Assembly (NCBI GenBank): GCA_030524545.1
Contig: JAUNGM010000016.1
Location: 1-64,000 of the forward strand
Length of the DNA stretch: 64,000 bases
Reading direction: 5' to 3'
Origin: Eubacteriales bacterium
GTDB taxonomy: Bacteria > Bacillota > Clostridia > Lachnospirales > Lachnospiraceae
Below the pieces are notes generated by a model that did no database searches, was not told the DNA's origin, and saw nothing but the letters and a program-made list of their open reading frames with translations. Positions within the stretch are counted from its first letter, which is position 1; each line of letters starts with the position of its first letter. A program made the position numbers and the translations under genes. This document shows, in pieces, positions 16,821 to 26,300 of this stretch.

Positions 16821-17663
16821 TCAATCCTCTCTTCCTTTCGGTTTCCTTGCGGGTACAAAAAGAATCAGCAATATAACAAACAGCAGAACCGCTCCCGCAG
16901 CGACTGCAATATACCACAGCATTTTTTCCACCGGAATGATTTCTTTTGTCTCCGTATCGGCCGGAGCCTGGACGGAAACTTTTTCCGGTGAATAATCCGT
17001 GCGCGCACCACGTACAAGAAGCCTGTGGCTGTTCACGCCATAAGGAGTGCATGTAAGAAGTGTCACATAATCCCGGCCCTGCACTACACGGATATCCTCC
17101 GTTTCCTCCGGAAGGACTACCTTAATCTGATCTACCTGATAGGCAAGAATACGGTTCAAAACATGGATGTAAAACTTATCGCCCTCTACCAACTGGTCAA
17201 GATCCGTAAAAATCTTAGCAGCCGGAAGCCCCGTATGTCCCGACAGAACACTATGGGTAGATTCCCCGCCCACAGGGAGGGAAGTCTCCTGCATATGACC
17301 GATTCCCTTCTGCAAAACCTCATCACTGATTCCATGATAGATTGGCAGATACAGTCCAAGCTTCGGAATTTCCAGATAGCCAAGTGCATCTGTCACCGCA
17401 AGAAGATCATCATACTTCGCAACGGAAGCAGAATCCCCTTTTCCGCTTAATACATTATTATATTTCACCGCATCTTCCAGCATAGCCTCCAGTGTAGAAG
17501 TATCTTCCTTCTCCACAACGGCATTATAATCGGAAATTTCCACACTGGCCGTATATTCGCAGACCCAGTTACTCACCATGGGATACCCCATAAATGCTAA
17601 ACCGGCCGCCAAAATCAGCACAATAATCAGCAGCGGCCATCTATTTTTTAAATTATGTATCAT
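16821..17663 (-). CDS. Class C (pilin) sortase, second copy
   Basis: This 280-residue sortase has N- and C-terminal transmembrane helices, as usual for class C enzymes. Catalytic residues are His in LSGHTGLPAA, Cys in TLLTCTPYG and Arg in NSHRLLVRG. It would join SpaA-type pilins through their LPXTG-like motifs. Its ATG overlaps the stop of the first sortase (ATGA), so the pair is translationally coupled. The DP[FWY] lid motif common before the catalytic core is not evident; the equivalent stretch reads YDDLLAVTDALGYLEIPKL. Two different class C sortases in one locus often divide polymerisation of the backbone from addition of minor pilins; which does which cannot be told here. Confidence 0.92.
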   Translation of the reverse strand: MIHNLKNRWPLLIIVLILAAGLAFMGYPMVSNWVCEYTASVEISDYNAVVEKEDTSTLEAMLEDAVKYNNVLSGKGDSASVAKYDDLLAVTDALGYLEIPKLGLYLPIYHGISDEVLQKGIGHMQETSLPVGGESTHSVLSGHTGLPAAKIFTDLDQLVEGDKFYIHVLNRILAYQVDQIKVVLPEETEDIRVVQGRDYVTLLTCTPYGVNSHRLLVRGARTDYSPEKVSVQAPADTETKEIIPVEKMLWYIAVAAGAVLLFVILLILFVPARKPKGRED

Positions 17664-18475
17664 CGCTTCACTCTTCTGTTAATGATGTATGCTGTAATCA
17701 CAAGTGCTACTGCAGCAATCACAATCGCTGCAATCACAAGAAGCTGGCGAACCATAGCAGCCGTCATACCACGCTGTACTGCCGCCGGACTGTTGGACAC
17801 TTCTGTCTCCTCCGGCACATAAGGAATTCTTTCCCCACGCACCAGAAGCCTGTGGCTGTTCACACCATAGGGGGTACATGTTACCAGAGTAACATAATCC
17901 TTGCCGGGTACGATTTCCAGATCTTCGGAATCTTCCGGTTCCACAGTCTTCACCATTTCCACCTGATAGGCAAGAATCTCACCAAGAACATGGATATAAA
18001 ATACATCCCCCTCTTTCATCTTATCAAGAGAAGACAAAAGTTCCGCCCCCGGCAATCCAGTATGGCCGGACATGGCAGAATTGGTATTGGCCCCTCCCAC
18101 CGGAAGGGAAGTATTCTCAATATATCCGCAGCCTTTCTTCAGAACTTCATCCGAAGTGCCGTAATAGACAGGAAGATAAACACTGATCTTGGGAATATCA
18201 AGATAACAAATTACATTGTCATTGACATTCAGACATTTATCCTCATCCTCTTGATTGGTTCCGTAATACAGGTGTGCATTGAACTGTTCGGCCATTTCCC
18301 ACATTTCCGTCACATCCGGTTCCAGGTCGCTCTCCTGCAGCACTTTCTCATAATCAGAAATCGTGACCGACGCCGTATTCAAAGTGACAAAATTTCCTAT
18401 TGAAGGATAAAGAATAGCCCCAATACCCACCAGAAATATCAGGAAAATAACGCCAATCGGGTATAGTTTCTTCAT
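17660..18475 (-). CDS. Class C (pilin) sortase, first copy
   Basis: This 271-residue sortase has transmembrane helices at about 5-27 and 240-262. The core contains His in MSGHTGLPGAE, Cys in TLVTCTPYG and Arg in NSHRLLVRGE. It lies directly downstream of the major pilin gene, the standard order in SpaA-type loci, and probably polymerises the LPGTG pilins. As in its neighbour, no DP[FWY] lid motif is visible; the segment before the core reads LNVNDNVICYLDIPKI. The ATG is preceded by AGAAAGGATGAAATTTGA. A GC-rich hairpin separates it from the pilin gene and may lower its expression relative to the pilin. Confidence 0.92.
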   Translation of the reverse strand: MKKLYPIGVIFLIFLVGIGAILYPSIGNFVTLNTASVTISDYEKVLQESDLEPDVTEMWEMAEQFNAHLYYGTNQEDEDKCLNVNDNVICYLDIPKISVYLPVYYGTSDEVLKKGCGYIENTSLPVGGANTNSAMSGHTGLPGAELLSSLDKMKEGDVFYIHVLGEILAYQVEMVKTVEPEDSEDLEIVPGKDYVTLVTCTPYGVNSHRLLVRGERIPYVPEETEVSNSPAAVQRGMTAAMVRQLLVIAAIVIAAVALVITAYIINRRVKR

Positions 18476-18570
18476 TCAAATTTCATCCTTTCTGGTTTGT
18501 TTCCCATAAAAAGATTTCTCTTCCATGAGAAGCAAAACACAAAAGATGCAGTTCTTTCATTCTACAATCC

Positions 18571-18594
18571 CCGGCCCGGGACATCCCGGGCCGG
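18571..18594. other. Perfect 10-bp GC hairpin between pilin and sortase genes
   Basis: CCGGCCCGGG, ACAT and CCCGGGCCGG form a perfect 10-bp stem with a tetraloop in the gap between the major pilin stop and the sortase start. No U-tract follows on the minus strand, so it is not a classical terminator. It could stabilise the upstream pilin mRNA after processing or reduce read-through into the sortases. Confidence 0.75.
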
Positions 18595-18649
18595 AATTAT
18601 TGTATTCATAGACTTTCGTAGATATAGAAGCTAACGAGTCAAACTAACT

Positions 18650-20227
18650 TTATGCCTGCTTTCTCTGTTTTTTAGTATAAACGATAAACAGAACAGCTGC
18701 AAGAATAACTAATGCCAATCCGCCAAAGGTGAAAAGTGTAGTACCGATACCACCGGTGCCTGGGAGGGTCGTACCCTTGGTATTATCAATCTGTAACGGA
18801 TCAGCTTCCGTGTTAGACCAAGTCACTGTATAAGTATTTGCAGCATTTTGATTAGCCTCTGTTCCTGTCGTTCCACTAGGTGTCACAGGATCTCCAGCTT
18901 TCTCAATTGCTGTAATTGCTGTTGAAGAAACTGTCAAAGCAATTTCCTGTGGTGTAGCATCTACACTATATCCGCTGGGTGCTTTTGTTTCTACTGCATA
19001 GTATGTGCCTGCATCCAGACCGGAAATAGAAGCTGTTCCATCTTTTCCAGTAGTAATCGTGCTGTGATAATAATATGTAACCGCACCCTCTTCCCCAACA
19101 GAAATTGTAGCATCTACTCCAGTTGGAGCAGTCGCATTGTAATTCTTTGGTCCGTAAACTGCAAATTCAGCCCCGGAAAGTTTCTTGGTCGTATCTACAC
19201 TATCAACCTTAACAATATTCAGTTTACCAGTATAAGTAATAACTGTATCTTCTGGTGTCTTATGAGTTGTGTTTTCATCCCAGTTATTTGTATACGTAAG
19301 GTCAACTGAGTTCGGATTGCCTGTGCTGCCAACATTTGCAGAGGTGTTTAATGTTCCGCTAAGTGTTACACGTACGGCACCGCCTGGTGTTGCAATTACT
19401 TTATCACTTGAAATTGTAATAGTAATTGTTTGTCCAGATATGCTTACAGCTCCCTCTTTTTTATATGGCGTATAATTTTCTTCATTGGTTCCTTTAATTG
19501 CTACTGTAACATCTTTGGCCTCACATGGAGTTAAGCCTGCAGACATAGTATCAGTAATTGTATAAGTTACATCAGTCGCATAGGATGGATATTCCGGAAT
19601 TGTCGCATCAATCTGATAGGTAACGATATCCCCAATCGCAACCACATTATCATCAACTAATGTATCTGCAGCATCTGCGCCGTCAACATTTGTCGTTGAA
19701 TTCTCCAGAACAATCTTTTTGGTAATAGATGGTTCACTTGTTTTAAGAGTTACTGTCTCAGCCTCTTTATCAACTGCAACAAGAATATATTTCGTAGCAA
19801 GCTTTGCATCATTGGATGCATGGGCAGTTTCTTTAATCAGATAATAACCTGTCTTTAATCCAGTTACAGTTCCATCGGTAACCTTACTAGCAATGGGATT
19901 TGCAGTAATACTAGCAAGAGTATTTGATAAAGTAACCAACTCATCAGCTCCCATGTTCTTCACTGCATCTGGATTAAACTGGTCAGCATATGCATCTGCT
20001 ACAACAATGTTTGTATATACTGTACTATTTGTCTCACCTTCCGTAAGAGTTTCTACATCAAATGTAGCAATTTGATAAACACTATATGTATTTCCGATTC
20101 CATTTGTGATTGTTAACGTAGAACTTCCACCTTGCTGGCTATCTGTTGCAAAAACAGTTACTGTCATTGCTAATACCATAACAACTGATAATAACAATGC
20201 TAAACATTTCTTTAAGTTATTCTTCAT
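18650..20227 (-). CDS. SpaA-type major pilin with LPGTG anchor
   Basis: The 525-residue backbone pilin has a signal peptide (to VFATDS), an N-terminal domain (about 30-170), a second Ig-like domain beginning PSITKKIVLEN with GDIVTYQIDATIPEY, and a C-terminal Cna-B domain (KLNIVKVDS, E-box YYAVETKAPSGY). It ends LPGTGGIGTTL, helix and YTKKQRKQA. This architecture is that of SpaA/FimA/RrgB-type fimbrial backbones with internal isopeptide bonds. The usual YPK pilin motif is not present; Lys residues in VTLKTSEP or SITKKI are the nearest candidates for the intermolecular bond. The ATG at 20227 follows AAAGGTG with normal spacing, and an in-frame GTG at 20236 is less likely. It is followed by two class C sortases. 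Confidence 0.92.
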   Translation of the reverse strand: MKNNLKKCLALLLSVVMVLAMTVTVFATDSQQGGSSTLTITNGIGNTYSVYQIATFDVETLTEGETNSTVYTNIVVADAYADQFNPDAVKNMGADELVTLSNTLASITANPIASKVTDGTVTGLKTGYYLIKETAHASNDAKLATKYILVAVDKEAETVTLKTSEPSITKKIVLENSTTNVDGADAADTLVDDNVVAIGDIVTYQIDATIPEYPSYATDVTYTITDTMSAGLTPCEAKDVTVAIKGTNEENYTPYKKEGAVSISGQTITITISSDKVIATPGGAVRVTLSGTLNTSANVGSTGNPNSVDLTYTNNWDENTTHKTPEDTVITYTGKLNIVKVDSVDTTKKLSGAEFAVYGPKNYNATAPTGVDATISVGEEGAVTYYYHSTITTGKDGTASISGLDAGTYYAVETKAPSGYSVDATPQEIALTVSSTAITAIEKAGDPVTPSGTTGTEANQNAANTYTVTWSNTEADPLQIDNTKGTTLPGTGGIGTTLFTFGGLALVILAAVLFIVYTKKQRKQA

Positions 20228-20319
20228 ACCATTCACCTTTCCTTCTTATATAGTTTTTGGTTCCCGGTTTCCCGGTGCTTTTCCACCGTTTTGTGTGGTT
20301 TTAGGCATTATTTAGTTGT

Positions 20320-23300
20320 TTAGTTTTCTGACCGTTTGCCTCCTTTCCCTGCATCTATTGGTGTATTTCTTTTCTTAAAGGTCAGGAGCATCCATGCTGC
20401 AGATATCAGCAGGAATGCACATCCTAAACCATAAAAGACAAATGGGTACTTGGAGCCAGTGCCCGGGAGGGTAATACCAGCCTTATTTCTTGTATTGGTG
20501 ATTATAATTGTTCCATCGGAAGTTTTAGCATTCTTTCCTGAAGACACTTCATTTGAATCCCCTATCCGATATGTTGTAGTATAGTTCGTCAAATCACTAC
20601 CATTATATTGTGCTTTCGTTTCCACTACATAATAATAACCTTCCGGCAAATCATTCCATGTGTAAGACCATTGATTGTTATCCAATACAATAGGATTGTC
20701 TTGTTCTTGGCACACTACCGGATTTCCAGCAGCATCATACAATGTAACCTCTGCCGTATATCCTTCATGGCTTTCCACTTCATCACTCCATTTTTTCTGT
20801 ACAGTAATGCTGGTTTTTATCTCATCCTTTGTATTTGTGATTGTTACCTTATCAATTCCTTTTTCGGAATCTCCATCCTTATACGTGATATTATATTCCG
20901 CGCTGTAACCGCTAACCTCTTCTTCCACCGCATAATAATAATAGAGATTTCCATTTTCATCTGTCTTATCAAGATCTGACCAATCAGCCTTCCAGCCATT
21001 GCCTTCACCTAATACTTTATCTATGCCTGCGCCCATATATTCCGCATTGGAAGTTTGCAACTCTATTCCATCAACAGTAAGTATCAAATTTTCTGCAATA
21101 TCAACTAAATCACTACTTGCGGAAGATAATAAAACAGCCGTCTCTGGTTCGCTTAATATTGATTTTACACTAACATTATTATCAATCAGATTTGCATTAG
21201 CTATACCACTATAGCTAATGGCTACATTTATTATTCCACTTCCTGTAATTTGGGGCTTATATCCATTACCGTCATGATAAAGAAGCACCTCCGTAATGAT
21301 ATTCTCATTTGGGTGAATTTTAGCATCCGTGAGCTTGTATACTTGATCAGTCCCCCCGTTTGAATCTACTACTACATCTGTCCATCCATTTGAACTTCGT
21401 AATATAGCAGTACCAACCAAATTCCAACTTGTATCACGTATGAATACCTCAACATATACATCTTCATTATCACAAGGGATCCCATTCACATCACCATTCC
21501 AAGAATATACATTTACTTCAATTCTATTTCCATCAGTCGGTATTGGGGTCGGTGTTGCAATCGGTTCCACTGTTGGGGTTGGTGTTGCAATCGGTTCCAC
21601 TGTTGGGGTTGGAGCAAGAGCCTGTAATGGCGTAATTGTTCTATACAATCTTACCGTCACATCTGGCTTTCCTGTTGGATTATTATCATCCCAAATCTTC
21701 TCTACAGAAATCTCTGTGGAATCTTCATGGTTTATAATAACAATCGTTCCTCCCGTTGTTGTTATGTTAGAAGATATTTCTGATGATAGACTTTCATCTT
21801 CGCTGTCAGAAGATGTTTCTGATGGCGAATTCCCACCTGTGCTATCAGATACTTCCAATTGATAAGTAACTTTAGAGTAGTCTTCTACCATTTCAACTTC
21901 TTCGACATAATAGCTTCCTTTCGGAAGGTTTTTCCACGTGTAACTCCAGCCAGCATCCCCATAATTTTCTTCATTATTATGTGTACTGCCAAGTTTTATC
22001 ACATCATTAATAGGCTGTGCTTTACCATCCTCCCCTTGTTTATAAAGCTGTACTTTAATATCAGGAAGCGTAGTTGATATTTTTTCGATACCATTAGCAG
22101 AAACCCATTTTTTCTTTACAGAAATTTCTGTGGTTTCTCCAGTATTTGTGATTGTGATTGTCCCTTCGGTGACACTAGCATTTACTGCGTCTTCCACAGC
22201 ACTTTCTAAGATTGTATTGGAATACGTTACGGTATAACTTTCCAATACATCAACTTCGCCAATCTTAGCAACAGTTTCAACCACGTAATACTCAGGGCCC
22301 TTAGGCACAGACCACGTATAGCTTAGTACACCATTTATATTGGCCAAAGTAACTTCTTCGCCAATCTGAATATCTTCTCCTCCCTCTGCTTTCTGATATA
22401 GTTTTGCTTTTACTGTGTAATTCGAATGATCTGTAATATTATCATCCCATACTTTATTAACTGTTATAGATGTCTTTTCCCCTTCATCATCTGAAGAATT
22501 CGTAATTGTTACTTTCTCAACCTTTTTTAATTCTGCATCAGGGTCTTTGACATCATAACTGTAGGCTGTTTTATATCCGGTAATTTCACCTGAACCATCC
22601 GTGCCTTCTAATACATAGTAATAGAAATCTCCATCCAGTTTATTCCAGGTGTATTCCCAGCCAGTGGCACTGTAATAACCTGTTTCAGTACTTTTTGATG
22701 CATACTCGGAGCCAAGATTAATGGTTTCAACTTGATTCTTATCACTTGGAAGCAGCCATGAGCGTGTATCTGCAGGGCTTTCTAATTGCTTTATTTCAAC
22801 CACATAATCCCCATCATTAAAAGAATTGCCAATCGTCAAATCCAACGACATATTTTCGACTACAGAATCAATTTTATAAGTAGTTACATCCGCCTTTTTT
22901 GTCCCCCAACTTACCTGATAATCAACTACCTCCGTAGAGCCAGTATAGCTTATTCCTGAATAAATTAACTTCTGTGAATTAGAACTTTGCCATACATCTA
23001 TAACCTTAATTTCGGCTGACGCTCCTACCTGGATATTCTCTGAGAAAACACCTTTCACTCCGCTATCCCATGAAGTTTCATATTTTAAATTCACATTTAC
23101 CGTACAGTTTTCTATCTCTTCCGGTTCTCTTTCCGGAACAACTCCTGATTTTGACCGATATAAGGTGACAGGAATTTCAGGATGAACTCCTCCGGTACTG
23201 GCATCCCAGATTTTTTTTACGGATACACTCGCTCCTTTAGAATTTTTAAGAGTAACTGTTCCACCTACGACAGTACCATTCTGGTCACTTTCCATAATGA

Positions 23301-26300
23301 AAGTATCATTTATAGGCACTTCTGATCCATCATTTAAAGTTGCATCTGCCTCTTCCTTAACATAGTAATAGTATTTTTTATATGTTGGACTGCTTACCTC
23401 TTCACCATTATCTTTTGGTAAATCACCAAATAAAGCATACCATCCATTTTCCACACTTAGAGTAGCGGGATTTGTCAGACCATCTGATGTATAAACCACA
23501 CCGTTTTCCGTATCATTTTCATTTGTAGTCTGATACAGTGTGGCCTGAATGCTATTAATAATATTTCCATCTTTATCGGTAATTGCCTCCCCAGATAAAG
23601 CCGTTCCGTTTTCATCGTACCATTCTTTCTGAACGGCTATGGAAGTTTTCGTCTCATCACCCTTCTTATTTTTTATTGTGATGTAGCCGGATTTTATTTC
23701 TTGAGCTACATCCGGATATCCTTCGGGATAGTGCATCGCTGTTATCCTGGAATCACTAAGGTAAAAATAATATGGCTCATCCATACAAATATAATTCGTT
23801 GGCGCCTTGGTTTCCACCAAACGATAGGCACGATTTGCTTCCAGCCCAGTCAACTTAAGCGTTCCTTCTTCTCCTGTCAGAAGATTCTCCTTAACCAAAA
23901 CCCAGTTCGCGTTATCCGTTCTCCAGTTTGTGTTATTCAACTCGCCCTCGTACTCTTCCAACCTGAATTCCGCTCCTCGCAAGGTTACTGCCGCATTATC
24001 CTCATCAACCTTTACCAAAGTAACATCCTTTGTACTAGCATAAGCACTACTTCCGTTACTCTCCTTTTCATCTACCACTTCACTGTCGTCTGACCCAATC
24101 CTGCTGCCTTCCACAGTAATGGAATTAGTTATATCGTAAACATAATATGTTTTTCCATCTTCACCTGTTACAGTGCTAAAGTTCACACCGTCAGCAACAT
24201 CATTTCCTATTGCTCTATCGTCAATCGAGTAGACATATGTGTATTCCAAAATATATGGCTGGCCATCTTTTAAATAAATTTCCATCTCAAACTTTTTATT
24301 TCCGGCGCTATCAGTCTTTTCTCCATATTGCACCGTATACAAAGACTTATCAATCTCTGCGCCTTTGCCTGAGGATGTTAATTTATATAGATGAATAGAA
24401 TTTTCCTTTAAATCCACCGCCTTCATATATTTATCATATGTAATAGAATCTACCAGATTAATATCTGTTCCTCCATCCAGTACAGCACCTGACGGATTTA
24501 CGACCACCTGATACGAAGTCTCTCTAGAACTATTATCAGATTGTCCATTGAAATTCTTTACTACATATGAAGATACAACGGTATCTGTGACGCTATCCTC
24601 TGCCTTTTTCTCCCCGTTTATATAAATTTCTGCTTTGTTTGTATAGAGATTTTCGGATGTACTATCCTGTTTGCTGTCAATCTGGGCAGCATAGAAAATA
24701 TAAAGCATATATGACCCATTTGTACTATGGTCTTCACCATTATCTGTCAACCATAGCAAATCTCCTGGTATCTCTATCGTGAGTTCCCTCGTAATCGGAT
24801 CATAACTTTGACTTATATAATCATTAATATCTATTTCTCCACTAACCTTTTGTCCATTTATTATTCCACTATTTACACCCGTAGCACAGAACATACTACT
24901 TGGTTGATTAGCGTCTTTTAAGAAATAGCATTTAACAATTCTGTCATTCTCAATACTGCCATATACACTGCCGTAAATGCCATTCTTTTCTCTAATATTG
25001 TACGGCAACTGATATAACGTTGTTCCTTCTGGAAGTATATCTTTTACTACGATATTTCCACAATCATTTGTAAACTGTCTTGTTTCATTAACAACGATTG
25101 CATAATATAAAACCCCTTTACAGTCGTCATATACATAATTACCGTTATTACCGCCTGCATCAAGTTTCTTTATATACCCACCTGAGGATACTTTCTTACT
25201 ATCTGATGAAGATGTACGTCCATTATCCTGCTCAAATTCTCCTGTATTTACAAAATTCCATGTGTTACCATTCTTCATACCACTGAGATCAGCCGTAGTC
25301 TTATAATCAAGAACTACTGCCGTATAATTCTTCGGAATATTTTGCAAAAATACTATCCTGAATTTGGTATAGGTAAAATCGCCGGATGAATCAGGAAAAT
25401 CTACCCAAGTATTAGAAGAATCCAATACCTGTATTTTATAATAATCATTACTTAATGGATCTGTGTTTAAAGTATCATATTCGTTCTTCGTTAATACCCT
25501 AAGCCCTGAAAGTTGTTCCGAAGTAATATAATGACTATTATTCGCAGAATACGGTTCGGCAGATATGGTATCTGTATAAATGGCATTTGCTTTTATCCCA
25601 TCTTTAGGAGGCACAATTGTTGCATTCCATCTATAATGTTTTATATTTGGATCTCCTTCCACATCCTCCGTTTCTTCTGTTTTTCCATCCGGGGCAACGT
25701 ACTTTTTACTCAGCACACCCTTATCGTGGGTAACTTCCTGAGGAATACCGCCTGTTGAAAAATCTTTTCCATCCCCTCCCAATGATGCTGTATTTTCATA
25801 TTTACTATAAAATCCAACTTCACTTACATCGGTTTCATAAGTTATTTCAAATCTGCTTGTAGGACTATAGATATCGCCTTCATTTTCTGCTTTTGCATTA
25901 CCTCCGGCACTATCAAATGTAAAAGGCAGCACGATTGTATACTTCTTCGATGAACCACCATTGGCCGGATATTCTATCATAGTTATTTCATTTGGAAGCG
26001 AGATTTCTGCAGAATCTTTTTTCAAGACATCACTCAAAGTATATCCGCTTAAGTCGCCGCCAAAGTCATTCAATGATATTGTCCAGATAATCTTATCTTT
26101 CGAAGAATCATAGTATGCCTTTTTTGATAGGTATGTATGATTTAAATAAATTGTTACTTCTTTCTCCGATTGGTGATACTGATCAGAAACATGAGCCTTA
26201 TTTTTTAATTCAATACTTTGATTAAGATTTTCCAAACCTGAATAATCTACTTTGTAAGTCAGTTCATAAGAACAGCCCGCAGCCAAATCCGGCAATTTCT

